A DNA stretch of 64,000 bases from Mesorhizobium caraganae (GCF_016836705.1 NZ_JAFCGY010000005.1:124001-188000); one strand, 5' to 3'. Positions 51,104 to 60,439 are shown, counted from the first letter of the stretch. The notes: generated by a model not told the origin, from the letters alone. Made by a program: numbers and translations.

Positions 51104-51583
51104 GTGGAACCGATCAGTCTCGATGTGCTTTTGGCCAGCGTCGGCAAGGAAGTCGGCGTCTCCCCTTGGCGCGTGGTCACGCAGACCATGATCGACCAGT
51201 TCGCTGACGCCACCGACGACCACCAGTTCATCCATTGCGACCCCGAGCGGGCCAAGCTGGAGACGCCGTTCGGCGGCACCATTGCGCATGGCTTCCTGTC
51301 GCTGTCGCTGCTCTCGGCGATGACCTTCGAGACCATGCCGCCGCTGGAAAAGAGCAAGATGGGCGTCAATCACGGTTTCGATTCGCTGCGCTTCCTGGCG
51401 CCGGTAAAGACCGGCTCACGCATCCGCACCCGTTTCGTGCTGGCCGACGTCAAGGTCCGGCCGTCCGGCTGGGTGCAGACGGCGCATGACGTGACCATCG
51501 AGATCGAGGGCTCGAAGAAGCCGGCGCTGACCGCACGCTGGCTGACGCTGACGCTGATCGAGCGTGAGCCGGAGACCGCATGA
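51104..51583 (+). CDS. MaoC family acyl-CoA hydratase
   Basis: 159 residues if started at GTG 51104, which has GGAGG eight bases upstream and gives the family-typical beginning MEPISLDVLLASVGKEVGVS. ATGs at 51068 and 51089 would add 12 or 5 residues. The hot-dog fold hydratase motif is FADATDDHQFIHCDPERAKL then TPFGGTIAHGFLSLSL, with the catalytic Asp and His. It hydrates 2-enoyl-CoA (R-specific in known members). Overlaps the kinase start by 4 bp. Confidence 0.87.
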   Translation: MEPISLDVLLASVGKEVGVSPWRVVTQTMIDQFADATDDHQFIHCDPERAKLETPFGGTIAHGFLSLSLLSAMTFETMPPLEKSKMGVNHGFDSLRFLAPVKTGSRIRTRFVLADVKVRPSGWVQTAHDVTIEIEGSKKPALTARWLTLTLIEREPETA

Positions 51584-52614
51584 GCGGCGACGCCAACGCA
51601 ATCGACCAGGCAGCACTTGCCCCTTACCTCGAAGCGCACATTCCGGGTTTTGCCGGGCTTCATTCCATCGAGAAATTCAAATCCGGCCAGTCGAACCCGA
51701 CCTATCTGCTGACTGCGGCGAGCGGCCGCTATGTGCTGCGCGCCAAGCCGCCGGGCCAACTGCTGAAATCGGCGCATCAGGTCGACCGCGAATTCACCGT
51801 GATGAAGGCGCTTGCCGGAACCGCGGTGCCGGTGCCCCGAATGCTGCATCTATCGGCGGAAGACTCGCCAATCGGCCGCATGTTCTACGTCATGGAGTTC
51901 CTCGACGGCCGCATCTTCTGGGATCCGGCCGTGCCGGAAGCCGCCGGCAACGATGGGCGTGCCGCGCTCTACGACGCCATGAACGCCACGCTTGCTGCGT
52001 TACACGATGTCGATGTCGAAGCCGTCGGGCTCGGCGATTTCGGCCGGCCGGGCAATTACTTCGAACGCCAGCTGACCCGCTGGACCAGCCAATATCGCGC
52101 CTCGGAGACCGGCACCGTCGACGACATGGACCGGCTGATCGCCTGGCTGGAGACGCATATGCCGGCCGATGACGGCCGTGTCTCGTTGGTGCATGGCGAC
52201 TACCGGCTGGACAACATGATCTTTGCAGCCGGCGAGCCAAAGGTGCTGGCGGTGCTCGACTGGGAACTGTCGACACTCGGCCACCCCTTCGCCGACCTCG
52301 CCTACCAGTGCATGCAATGGCGCCTGCCGCATGCCTCGGGCTTTCGCGGCCTTGGCGGTATTGACCGCGCCGCCCTGGGCCTGCCCTCCGAGGAAGCCTA
52401 TGTCGCCGCCTATTGCCGACGGCGAGGGCTGGCAGGCATCGACAATTGGAGCTTCTTCCTCGCCTTCTCCTTCTTCCGTTTGGCGGCCATCTGCCAGGGC
52501 GTCTACAAACGGGCGCTCGACGGCAACGCCTCCAATCCCGAAAAGGCAAAGACGTATGGCGAGGCAGTGAAGCTGCTGTCGCATCTTGCCGTCAAGCTGA
52601 TCGGTCGAACCTGA
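51580..52614 (+). CDS. phosphotransferase (APH-like, ACAD10/11 kinase type)
   Basis: 344 residues. Protein-kinase-like fold of the aminoglycoside phosphotransferase superfamily: KFKSGQSNPTYLLTAASGRY (nucleotide loop), YVLRAKPPGQLLKSAHQVDR with the ATP-binding Lys and the family's PPG segment, catalytic loop HGDYRLDNMIF (His205, Asp207, Asn212) and metal Asp227 in VLDWELSTLGHPFADLAY. The closest described functions are LvaA and the N-terminal kinase of ACAD10/11, which phosphorylate 4-hydroxyacyl-CoA. It stands in the same regulon as an ACAD. Not an antibiotic-resistance gene. Confidence 0.87.
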   Translation: MSGDANAIDQAALAPYLEAHIPGFAGLHSIEKFKSGQSNPTYLLTAASGRYVLRAKPPGQLLKSAHQVDREFTVMKALAGTAVPVPRMLHLSAEDSPIGRMFYVMEFLDGRIFWDPAVPEAAGNDGRAALYDAMNATLAALHDVDVEAVGLGDFGRPGNYFERQLTRWTSQYRASETGTVDDMDRLIAWLETHMPADDGRVSLVHGDYRLDNMIFAAGEPKVLAVLDWELSTLGHPFADLAYQCMQWRLPHASGFRGLGGIDRAALGLPSEEAYVAAYCRRRGLAGIDNWSFFLAFSFFRLAAICQGVYKRALDGNASNPEKAKTYGEAVKLLSHLAVKLIGRT

Positions 52615-52643
52615 ATCGACAATGAGACACAGTGGGAGACGCA

Positions 52644-53420
52644 ATGGGCCGTTTTGACGGAGCGACCGTGCTGATCACCGGGGCCGCAGGCGGCCTCGGC
52701 CGCGGTGCGGCCAAGGGCTTTGCCGCTGAAGGCGCCCGCCTGGTGTTGTCCGACATCGACGAAAAGGCGCTGGCCGAACTTGCCGGCTCGCTGCAGGCCG
52801 AAACAGCTATCCTTGCTGGCAACATAGCGGACGAAAAACTGTCGGAGGATCTGGTGAGACTGGCGGCGGAGAAATTCGGCCGGCTGGACATCGCCATCAA
52901 CAATGCCGGCATCGTCCAGAGCTTCGTGCGCCTGCCGCAAGTGGACTCCGACGAGGCGCGCCGCGTGCTGGAGATCGACCTGCTCGGCGTCTTCTACGCC
53001 ATGAAGCACCAGATCCCGCAGATGGAGCGGCAGTTCAAATCGGACGGGAAAGGCGGCGCCATCGTCAACATCGCCTCGGTTGCCGGGCTGGTGGGCGCAC
53101 CGAAACTGTCGGTCTATGCCGCCGCCAAGCATGGCGTCGTCGGGCTGACCAAATCGGCGGCCGCCGAATACGCCACCAAGGGCATACGCATCAACGCCGT
53201 CTGCCCGGCGCACACCCGCACAGCCATGGTCGACAGCTTCGTGCGCATCTCCGGCGCGCCGGAAGCCGAAGCGCTGGCCGAGTTGACGCGCGGCGTGCCG
53301 ATGAAACGGGTCGCCGAAGTGGACGAGGTCGTGACCGCCATCCTGTTTGCCGCTGACCCCGCCAATTCCTTCATGACCGGCCACACGCTGGCCGTGGACG
53401 GCGGCGTCGGCGCAATTTGA
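52644..53420 (+). CDS. SDR family oxidoreductase
   Basis: 258 residues from ATG 52644, with GGGAG upstream. FDGATVLITGAAGGLGRGAA (cofactor loop), LDIAINNAGIVQSFVRLPQV, IVNIASVAGLVGAPKLSVYA with AAKHG (Ser, Tyr, Lys), NAVCPAHTRTAMVDSF and TGHTLAVDGGVGAI. 29 bases after the kinase; last gene of the rightward operon. A dehydrogenase for the 3-hydroxyacyl intermediate is likely. Confidence 0.88.
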   Translation: MGRFDGATVLITGAAGGLGRGAAKGFAAEGARLVLSDIDEKALAELAGSLQAETAILAGNIADEKLSEDLVRLAAEKFGRLDIAINNAGIVQSFVRLPQVDSDEARRVLEIDLLGVFYAMKHQIPQMERQFKSDGKGGAIVNIASVAGLVGAPKLSVYAAAKHGVVGLTKSAAAEYATKGIRINAVCPAHTRTAMVDSFVRISGAPEAEALAELTRGVPMKRVAEVDEVVTAILFAADPANSFMTGHTLAVDGGVGAI

Positions 53421-53482
53421 TAGCTACGATTTGGGCAACCCCAGATTTGGTAACCATTGCCGCAAGGGAACCTACCGCGCCC

Positions 53483-53510
53483 TTGTCCGTTTTCGTACAG
53501 CGTATATAAT
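53483..53510 (+). promoter_or_regulatory. promoter of the second tetR gene with operator half-site
   Basis: TTGTCC (53483-53488), 16 bases, TATAAT (53505-53510). The spacer carries GTTTTCGTAC (53489-53498), the exact reverse complement of GTACGAAAAC found at the third operator downstream (54345-54354). This suggests weak autoregulation. Confidence 0.5.
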
Positions 53511-53545
53511 TTAGCCAACACCCCACCATATGAAGGCAGACTCAC

Positions 53546-54190
53546 GTGCCGCTGAGCGTCCAGAAACGCCGCGAGAAACAAAAGGCCGAACTGCGTTCCG
53601 AGCTGCTCGACGCAGCCCACAAGCTCGTCAAGGAAGAGGGCTATGAAGGCCTGACGATCCGCAAGCTGGCCAACCGGGTCGGCTATGCCCCGATGTCGGT
53701 CTATTCCTACTTCGCCGACAAGCAGGACATCCTGTTTGCGCTGGCCGAGGATGCGTTCGAAACACTTGCCCGCAACATCGAGGCACATCCCTCCGACGAC
53801 CCGATCGAGGCGCTGAAGGCAGTGATGACCGAGTATGCCGCCTTCGGGCTCGGCAACCCCAACGAATACCGTACCGTCTTCATGACCGAAAAGACCAAGC
53901 TGCCGGAGGGCAGAAGCTATGAGGACATGGAAGAGGGCAACCCGGCGATGAAAGCGCTGATCTCAAGGGTCGAGGCTTGCGTCGCCGCCGGCAAATTGCA
54001 CGGCGATGCGCGCGCCATCGCCACCATGCTGTGGGCGGTCGGCCACGGCACCATCTCGTTGCTCATTACCTTTCCGTTTTACCCCTTTGGCGATCCGCAG
54101 GCTTTCGTGAAGCGGATGTGCGATTCCACCCTTGCCTCGCTCACCATGCAGGACGTGCCACCGCTGACCAAGACCCCCGTCACCTGCTGA
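53546..54190 (+). CDS. TetR family regulator of the small exported protein
   Basis: 214 residues from GTG 53546 with GAAGG ten bases upstream. HTH: RSELLDAAHKLVKEEGYEGL, TIRKLANRVGYAPMSVYSYF (residues about 17-56), then a WHG-type C-terminal domain (EYRTVFMTEKTKLPEGRSYE, MLWAVGHGTISLLITFPFYP). Three near-identical palindromes stand between its stop and the next gene, and a half-site lies in its own promoter, so its targets are probably itself and the 77-residue protein. Ligand unknown. Confidence 0.92.
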   Translation: MPLSVQKRREKQKAELRSELLDAAHKLVKEEGYEGLTIRKLANRVGYAPMSVYSYFADKQDILFALAEDAFETLARNIEAHPSDDPIEALKAVMTEYAAFGLGNPNEYRTVFMTEKTKLPEGRSYEDMEEGNPAMKALISRVEACVAAGKLHGDARAIATMLWAVGHGTISLLITFPFYPFGDPQAFVKRMCDSTLASLTMQDVPPLTKTPVTC

Positions 54191-54278
54191 GCACCTGGGT
54201 ATCCCCCGCCCCTTCAATTGAACGTCCGGCCTGACAGCTTCGGCTGTGTCCGCGATTTTCGGCGTTCAAAAAAATTGT

Positions 54279-54290
54279 CGTACGTGTACG
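54279..54290. promoter_or_regulatory. operator 1 of the small exported protein gene
   Basis: CGTACGTGTACG: half-sites CGTAC and GTACG in inverted orientation with two bases between. 99 bases before the ATG at 54378. First of three. Confidence 0.65.
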
Positions 54291-54299
54291 TTTTTCTAC

Positions 54300-54332
54300 T
54301 TGAAAACCAGTTTCCTCGGACGTATGTGTACG
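54300..54332 (+). promoter_or_regulatory. promoter with operator 2 at its -10 box
   Basis: TTGAAA (54300-54305), 17 bases, TATGTG (54323-54328). The -10 box lies inside CGTATGTGTACG (54321-54332), the second copy of the operator with one mismatch. Distance from operator 1 is 42 bases, four helical turns. Confidence 0.5.
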
Positions 54333-54338
54333 CTGTAT

Positions 54339-54350
54339 CGTACATGTACG
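54339..54350. promoter_or_regulatory. operator 3 of the small exported protein gene
   Basis: CGTACATGTACG, a perfect palindrome, 18 bases from operator 2 and 28 bases before the start codon, just after the promoter. Confidence 0.65.
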
Positions 54351-54377
54351 AAAACAATTTACCCGTTGGAGACTGAC

Positions 54378-54611
54378 ATGAACAAGACCCTTCTCGCCCT
54401 CGCCACCGTGCTGGCGCTCTCGGGCTCGGCCTTCGCCGCCAGCAACAATGTTTCGCCCAAGCAGGCTCCGGCCGCGACCTGCGTCGACGCCACGACCCAT
54501 GCCAAGCTCGATTGCAGCGTGACCGGTTCGGTCGAAAAGTCCGACGTCAAGGCCAAGGGCCCGCGCCTCGGCATCGAGATCAACCCGTGGATCGTGCCGA
54601 GCACGTTCTGA
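54378..54611 (+). CDS. small exported protein
   Basis: 77 residues from ATG 54378; GGAGA six bases upstream. Signal peptide MNKTLLALATVLALSGSAFA, cleaved before ASNNVSP. The mature part of about 57 residues has two Cys (ATCVDATTHAKLDCSVTGSV), a possible disulfide, then KSDVKAKGPRLGIEINPWIV. No family recognised. The gene has its own promoter, three operators and a strong terminator, so it is a single-gene transcript under tight control. Its codon use is like its neighbours. Confidence 0.8.
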   Translation: MNKTLLALATVLALSGSAFAASNNVSPKQAPAATCVDATTHAKLDCSVTGSVEKSDVKAKGPRLGIEINPWIVPSTF

Positions 54612-54649
54612 GGTGATTAAGCTCGACCACCGAACAGCACAACGACTAA

Positions 54650-54683
54650 GGGCGGCAGGATAAATCCCGGCCGCCCGTTTTTT
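54650..54683 (+). terminator. rho-independent terminator
   Basis: GGGCGGC and GCCGCCC form the stem, with an inner GGA/TCC pairing, followed by GTTTTTT. 38 bases after the exported protein's stop. Confidence 0.85.
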
Positions 54684-54730
54684 CCTCGGCGCAGGCCGGG
54701 TTTTCTTGAACTCAAGCCGTGGCGGAGAGA

Positions 54731-55000
<270 letters not shown>

Positions 55001-55034
55001 TCAGACGTTCCCGGAGCAATCCAAAAGGATTGCT

Positions 55035-55607
55035 CTACGCCGCCGCGTCGCTTGCTGCTTCCGACAGGAAAGTAAAGACATAGTCGGAGAAGGAACGCCA
55101 GCACTCGACCCAGAAGGCATTGGCTGCCGTGCGCAGCAGCAGAATTTCGCATTTGCCGAGAACGGTGCGCGAGGCCGCCCCCACAGGGAAAGCTTCCAAC
55201 GACAGATCCTGCGGACAGCCGGCATTGATCGCAGCGGCTGCTGCCGGCCCGGTGACTTCGAAGGCGACGTTGCGGTGTGAAATACCGACCGCCGAATGCA
55301 GCGCGGATACCTTGGCGCAGTCGGCGAGCAGGTTCTTGCCGGCCTCGTCGATCAGAAACCATTCGTCCGGTCCGAGCCACAGCGCCATGCGGCCGGCCTT
55401 CGAAGCCGACGTCTTCGGGCTTTTCGGCAAGGTCAGCCCGAGCGCCTTCGACAGCGCGGCAATGGAAGCCTCCGGCGCGCGCAGCGACACACGCTCAGCC
55501 GGCGGCAGCACCTCAACCTTCACGTTCTTCGCCGATACACTGCGCCCGGCCTGTGCCGGACGGCGCTCAGCCGAAGATGCACTGGTTTTCGCAGCAGCCT
55601 TAGTCAT
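55035..55607 (-). CDS. soxG: sarcosine oxidase gamma subunit
   Basis: 190 residues. The Ala/Lys-rich N-terminal 30 residues are followed by the gamma-subunit core: ALWLGPDEWFLIDEAGKNLL, LHSAVGISHRNVAFEVTGPA, INAGCPQDLSLEAFPVGAAS and CWRSFSDYVFTFL. It overlaps soxA by 8 bp. The gamma subunit is part of the heterotetrameric enzyme that demethylates sarcosine to glycine and is needed for assembly. Confidence 0.9.
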   Translation of the reverse strand: MTKAAAKTSASSAERRPAQAGRSVSAKNVKVEVLPPAERVSLRAPEASIAALSKALGLTLPKSPKTSASKAGRMALWLGPDEWFLIDEAGKNLLADCAKVSALHSAVGISHRNVAFEVTGPAAAAAINAGCPQDLSLEAFPVGAASRTVLGKCEILLLRTAANAFWVECWRSFSDYVFTFLSEAASDAAA

Positions 55608-58593
55608 TGAGGCGCCCTCCCGTCTCGTCGAAGAACACCATGCCGGTAACCTCCACTTCGATCACCCCGTTTGGCATCGGCACGTAAAGCGTCTCGCCCA
55701 TCCGGTCGCGCCCGCCTGCGACCAGCGCCAGCGCGATCGAGCGGCCGCAATTTTGCGACCAGTAGCTCGACGTGACGTGGCCGATCATCTTCATCGGGAT
55801 CGCCTGTTTGGGATCGGCGACGATCTGCGCGCCTTCCTCCAACACCACCTTCGGGTCCTTGGTTTTCAACCCGACCAGTTGCTTGCGGCCCTTGGCGACG
55901 AGGTCGGGCCGCGTCAGGCCTCTGATACCAACGAAGTCGGTCTTCTTCTTGCCGACCGCCCAGTCGAGCCCGGCATCGTTCGGCGTCACCGTGCCGTCTG
56001 TGTCCTGGCCGACGATGATGTAGCCTTTTTCGGCGCGCAGCACGTGCATGGCCTCGGTGCCGTAAGCGGTGGCGCCATGCTTTTGGCCCTCGGCCCACAG
56101 CGCTTCCCAGACGGTCTGGCCGTAGTCGGCCGGCACATTGACCTCGAAGCCGCGCTCACCGGTGAACGACATGCGGAACAGCCTGGTCGGCACGCCGCAG
56201 ATCTTGCCCTCGCGCACCGACATATGCGGCAGCGCCTCATCCGACATATCGATGCCTTCGACCAGCGGCGCGATGATGTCGCGCGACTTCGGTCCCTGCA
56301 CGGCGATGACCGCCCACTGCTCGGTGATCGAGGTCAGCCAGACATTGAGATGCGGGAATTCGGTCTGGAGATAATCCTCCATATGGTTCATGACGCGCGG
56401 CGCACCGCCGGTCGTCGTCGTCACATGGAAGCGGTCCGGCGCCAGTCGGCCGACGACGCCGTCATCATAGATGAAGCCGTCCTCGCGCAGCATGATGCCA
56501 TAGCGGCAGCGGCCGGGTTCCAGCTTTTCCCACGGATTGGTGTAGAGAAGCTCCATGAACTTGGCCGCATCCGGCCCAACGACTTCGATCTTGCCCAGCG
56601 TCGAGGCGTCAAACAGGCCGGCATTGGTGCGCACCGCGACGCATTCGCGGTCGACCGCCTTGTGCATGTCCTCGCCCGCCTTTGGGAAATACCAGGCGCG
56701 CTTCCACTGCCCGACATCCTCGAACACCGCGCCCTGCGCTTCGGCCCACGGATGGATCGCGGTCTTGCGTGTCGGGTCGAACAGCGGCCCGCGCGCATGG
56801 CTGACGATCGCGCCGAAGGTCACCGGCGTGTACGGCGCGCGGAAGGTGGTCAGGCCGACCTCCGGGATCGGCTTGCCCAACGTCTCGGCGGCAATCGCCA
56901 GGCCGTGCATGTTGGAGGTCTTGCCCTGGTCGGTCGCCATGCCGTTGGTGGTGAAGCGCTTGACGTGCTCGATCGAGCGCATGCCTTCATGCACCGCCTG
57001 GCGGATGTCCTTGGCGGCAACGTCGTTCTGGAAATCGACGAAGGCCTTGACCGTCTTGTCCGGCCCGGCGCCGGGCGCAGCCCCCAGCATGCCGCGCGAC
57101 CAGCTTTCCGACGCATCGACCTTTGGCTTCGTACCCTTCGCGGTTTTCGCACCGGCGTCCTTCGCCGCCTTGGCGCCGGCCGCATAGGCCTCGTCGATGC
57201 TTGCCGACAGCCCGTCCGTGCCGTTGCAGGCGCCGACCGAGATGCAATCCTGCGCATAAATTCCGGGCACGAAACGCTTGGTTTCGTCGTTGAAAGCGAC
57301 CTTGCCGCGCGATTGCGAGAAGAGATGCACCGATGGCGTCCAGCCGGCCGACATCAGGATGGCATCGACCGGAATGGTCCGCTCGCCGCCGCCATTCTTC
57401 GGCTGCACGGTCATCGACGTCACGCGCAATTTGCCGCCGGCCCGGATCACCGCACGGCCGAAATTGACCTCGATGCCGAGCGCCCTCGCCTCGTCGATGA
57501 CCGGCCCGGTCGGATGGTCACGTAAATCGACGATCGCCGCGATGTTGACGCCGGCCTTCTTCAGGTCGATCGCGGCTGCATAAGCCGAGTCATTGGCGGT
57601 GTAGACGCCGACATTTTTGCCGACCGCCACGCCATAATGGTTGAGATAGATGCGCGCCGCCGAGGCCAGCATGATGCCGGGCCGGTCATTGTCGGCAAAC
57701 ACCATGTGGCGTTCAATGGAGCCGGTCGCCAGCACCACGCGCTTGGCGCGGACCTGCCACAGCCGCTCGCGCGGCAGATCGTGGCCAGGGCTTTGCAGAT
57801 GGTCGCTGACGCGCTCGACCAGGCCGACGAAATTCTGCGCGTAATAGCCGAACGCCGTGGTGCGGGAGAGCACACGGACATTGTCCATGCCCTTGAGCTT
57901 CGCGATCGCCGCTTGCGCCCAGCCATAGCCGTCCTGGCCATCGATCTTCGCGCCGGTCTCGAAGCGCAGGCTGCCGCCGAAATCCGCCTGCTCGTCGGCG
58001 AGGATGACGCGGGCGCCGGTTTCAGCCGCAGCCAGAGCGGCCGTGATGCCGGCGGCACCGCCGCCGAGCACCAGCACATCGCAATGCGCATAGCGCGACG
58101 AATAATGATCGGGATCGGGCTTGTCAGGAGAAACGCCGAGGCCTGCCGCGGCGCGGATCTTCGGCTCGTACAGGCTCTTCCAGGCCGCCTTCGGCCACAT
58201 GAAGGTCTTGTAGTAGAAACCGGCCGAAAACAGCGGCGACGCAATGTCGTTGACCGCGCCGATGTCGAAGGCAAGCGAGGGCCAGCGATTCTGCGATTGG
58301 GCAACGAGCCCGTCATAGAGCTCCTGCACGGTTGCGCGGATGTTCGGCGCCTTGCGCGCCGCATCGCGCTCGACCTGAACCAGCGCATTGGGCTCTTCCG
58401 CGCCAGCCGACAGGAAGCCACGGGGACGGTGATATTTGAACGAGCGGCCGACGAGATGGACGCCATTGGCCAGCAGCGCCGAAGCCAGCGTGTCGCCCTC
58501 TATGCCGGTATAGGACTGGCCGTCGAAGCTGAAGCGCGCGGTCTTGGCCTGGCTGAGGCGGCCGGCCCTCGGGATACGGAAGGCGCCGCTCAT
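55600..58593 (-). CDS. soxA: sarcosine oxidase alpha subunit
   Basis: 997 residues. N-terminal 2Fe-2S-fold-like part (FSFDGQSYTGIEGDTLASAL), NAD-binding Rossmann domain with VLVLGGGAAGITAALAAAET near residue 175, and a C-terminal GcvT-like folate-binding half (TFGAIVSHARGPLFDPTRKT, GCAMLREDG-like YGIMLREDGFIYDDGVVGRL, GFEVNVPADYGQTVWEALW). The C-terminal half passes the methyl carbon to tetrahydrofolate. Length is normal. Start overlaps the soxD stop (ATGA). Confidence 0.96.
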   Translation of the reverse strand: MSGAFRIPRAGRLSQAKTARFSFDGQSYTGIEGDTLASALLANGVHLVGRSFKYHRPRGFLSAGAEEPNALVQVERDAARKAPNIRATVQELYDGLVAQSQNRWPSLAFDIGAVNDIASPLFSAGFYYKTFMWPKAAWKSLYEPKIRAAAGLGVSPDKPDPDHYSSRYAHCDVLVLGGGAAGITAALAAAETGARVILADEQADFGGSLRFETGAKIDGQDGYGWAQAAIAKLKGMDNVRVLSRTTAFGYYAQNFVGLVERVSDHLQSPGHDLPRERLWQVRAKRVVLATGSIERHMVFADNDRPGIMLASAARIYLNHYGVAVGKNVGVYTANDSAYAAAIDLKKAGVNIAAIVDLRDHPTGPVIDEARALGIEVNFGRAVIRAGGKLRVTSMTVQPKNGGGERTIPVDAILMSAGWTPSVHLFSQSRGKVAFNDETKRFVPGIYAQDCISVGACNGTDGLSASIDEAYAAGAKAAKDAGAKTAKGTKPKVDASESWSRGMLGAAPGAGPDKTVKAFVDFQNDVAAKDIRQAVHEGMRSIEHVKRFTTNGMATDQGKTSNMHGLAIAAETLGKPIPEVGLTTFRAPYTPVTFGAIVSHARGPLFDPTRKTAIHPWAEAQGAVFEDVGQWKRAWYFPKAGEDMHKAVDRECVAVRTNAGLFDASTLGKIEVVGPDAAKFMELLYTNPWEKLEPGRCRYGIMLREDGFIYDDGVVGRLAPDRFHVTTTTGGAPRVMNHMEDYLQTEFPHLNVWLTSITEQWAVIAVQGPKSRDIIAPLVEGIDMSDEALPHMSVREGKICGVPTRLFRMSFTGERGFEVNVPADYGQTVWEALWAEGQKHGATAYGTEAMHVLRAEKGYIIVGQDTDGTVTPNDAGLDWAVGKKKTDFVGIRGLTRPDLVAKGRKQLVGLKTKDPKVVLEEGAQIVADPKQAIPMKMIGHVTSSYWSQNCGRSIALALVAGGRDRMGETLYVPMPNGVIEVEVTGMVFFDETGGRLND

Positions 58594-58886
58594 TTCACAG
58601 CTCCCGGAAGCTTGGACGGCTTCGGCTCGCCGGCTTTGTAAGTCATGACGAACTTGTCGGTGACGGTGTCGCGCACCGCGTTGAAGAAACGCGCGCAGCC
58701 ATGGATGTGGCGCCAGCGCTCATAGATGATGCCCTTGGGGTTCGAGCGGATGAAGAAGAACTTTTCGAAGTCGTCGTCGCTCTCGCCCGCCATGTTGGCC
58801 GAGCGCGCAATGTGCGCCTCGCCGGCGTTGCGGAACTCGAGCTCCGGGCGCTCTTCCTCGCAATAGGGGCAGCGGATGAGAAGCAT
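58590..58886 (-). CDS. soxD: sarcosine oxidase delta subunit
   Basis: 98 residues. It starts MLLIRCPYCEEERPELEFRN, giving the zinc ligands Cys6 and Cys9, with the other ligands in WRHIHGCARFFNAVRD. The small zinc protein bridges the alpha and beta subunits. 63 bases after soxB, 4-bp overlap with soxA. Confidence 0.94.
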   Translation of the reverse strand: MLLIRCPYCEEERPELEFRNAGEAHIARSANMAGESDDDFEKFFFIRSNPKGIIYERWRHIHGCARFFNAVRDTVTDKFVMTYKAGEPKPSKLPGAVK

Positions 58887-58949
58887 CTGTTTGGTCCTAA
58901 AATTCGCCGTGGCCGATGGCCGGTTGGTCGCAAAGCCTCATGGCAGCCA

Positions 58950-60203
58950 TCAGTGCGCCACCGCCGCCGCCGCCGCCTCGTCGATGAGGCGGCCGGTGCG
59001 GAAGCGCTCGATGGTGAAGGGCGCGTTGATCGGATGCGGATCGTCCTTGGCGATGGTGTGGGCAAAGACATGGCCCGAGCCGGGCGTCGCCTTGAAGCCA
59101 CCCGTGCCCCAGCCGCAATTGACGTAGAGGCCAGGTACCGGGGTCTTGGCCAGGATCGGCGAGCGGTCGGGCGTGACGTCGACAATGCCGCCCCACGAGC
59201 GCAGCATCTTCATGCGGGTGAAGATCGGGAACATCTCGCAGATGGCGTCCAGCGTATGCTGCAAGATGTGCAGGCCGCCGGTCTGCGAATAGGAGACATA
59301 TTGATCGGTGCCGGCGCCGATCACCAGTTCGCCCTTGTCGGACTGCGAGATGTAGGCGTGCACCGTGTTCGACATCACCACGCAGGGCACCACCGGCTTG
59401 ACCGGCTCTGACACCAGTGCCTGCAGCGGATAGCTCTCCAGCGGCATGCGCACGCCGGCCATGTTCATGATCACGGAGGAATGGCCGGCGGCAACCACGC
59501 CGACCTTCTTGGCGCCGATGAAGCCGCGCGTCGTGTCGACACCCATGACTGCGCCATTGGCCGCCCGCTTGACGCCGGTGACCTCGCAGTTCTGGATGAT
59601 GTGCACACCGCGTGCCGAGGCGCCGCGCGCATAACCCCAGGCGACCGCATCGTGGCGCGCCGTGCCGCCGCGGCGCTGCAGGGCTGCGCCGACGACGGGA
59701 TAGCGCGCCTGCTTCGAAATGTTGAGCGGCGGGCAGAATTCCTTCGCCTGCTCAGGGGTTAGCCATTCATTGTCGATGCCGTTGAGGCGATTGGCGTGGA
59801 CATGGCGCTTCAGCACCTGGATGTCGTGCACATTGTGCGCCAGCATCATCACGCCGCGCGCCGAATACATGACGTTGTAGTTGAGCTCCTGGCTGAGCCC
59901 ATCCCACAGCTTAAGCGCATGGTCGTAAATGCCGGCGCTCTCGTCATAGAGATAGTTGGAGCGGATGATGGTGGTGTTGCGCCCCGTATTGCCGCCGCCG
60001 AGCCAACCCTTTTCCAGCACCGCGACATTGGTGATGCCGTGCACGGTGGCGAGATAGTAGGCGGTGGCAAGGCCATGGCCGCCGGCGCCGACGATAATGA
60101 CGTCGTATTCCTTGTTCGGCTCCGGCGAGGACCATTGTTCCTCCCAGCCCTTATGGCCGCGCATGGCCTCGCGGGCGATGGCGAATACCGAATATTTTTT
60201 CAA
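58950..60203 (-). CDS. soxB: sarcosine oxidase beta subunit
   Basis: 417 residues from a TTG at 60203: GAGG lies eight bases upstream, and the protein then begins [20 protein letters not shown], the normal SoxB start. No ATG in frame fits: the open frame extends to 60449, but those residues are unlike any SoxB. FAD loop [40 protein letters not shown] (with the covalent-FMN/FAD region), [20 protein letters not shown] and [20 protein letters not shown]. It is the catalytic subunit oxidising sarcosine. First gene of soxBDAG. Confidence 0.95.
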   Translation of the reverse strand: MKKYSVFAIAREAMRGHKGWEEQWSSPEPNKEYDVIIVGAGGHGLATAYYLATVHGITNVAVLEKGWLGGGNTGRNTTIIRSNYLYDESAGIYDHALKLWDGLSQELNYNVMYSARGVMMLAHNVHDIQVLKRHVHANRLNGIDNEWLTPEQAKEFCPPLNISKQARYPVVGAALQRRGGTARHDAVAWGYARGASARGVHIIQNCEVTGVKRAANGAVMGVDTTRGFIGAKKVGVVAAGHSSVIMNMAGVRMPLESYPLQALVSEPVKPVVPCVVMSNTVHAYISQSDKGELVIGAGTDQYVSYSQTGGLHILQHTLDAICEMFPIFTRMKMLRSWGGIVDVTPDRSPILAKTPVPGLYVNCGWGTGGFKATPGSGHVFAHTIAKDDPHPINAPFTIERFRTGRLIDEAAAAAVAH

Positions 60204-60439
60204 CGTTTCAGCCTCGCAAATGGCGGCAGGGGCATTCACTCGGCCCCGGCGCGCGAGGTGTATCACTAGCGAAACAGCGCTTCCACCCTTGCGCTGTTTG
60301 CGACGGCGCTTGCCGTTTTGCGCCGTGGTGGAAAAGAGGTCTCGGCAGGCTTCGCACGTATCGGGTGGCTCGCGCCGCCCCAGCCTGCGATCACCATCCC
60401 GATTGCCGGCGATGCTGGCGCGAAAAAAGGATGCAGAAA

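Noticed and set aside
51580..52614. Aminoglycoside resistance gene
   Set aside because: It has the HGDxxxxN kinase loop, but the context and the ACAD10/11-type features indicate a metabolic kinase.
55120..57525. 801-codon open frame on the plus strand
   Set aside because: Antisense to soxG and soxA; composition typical of the mirror of high-GC coding DNA.
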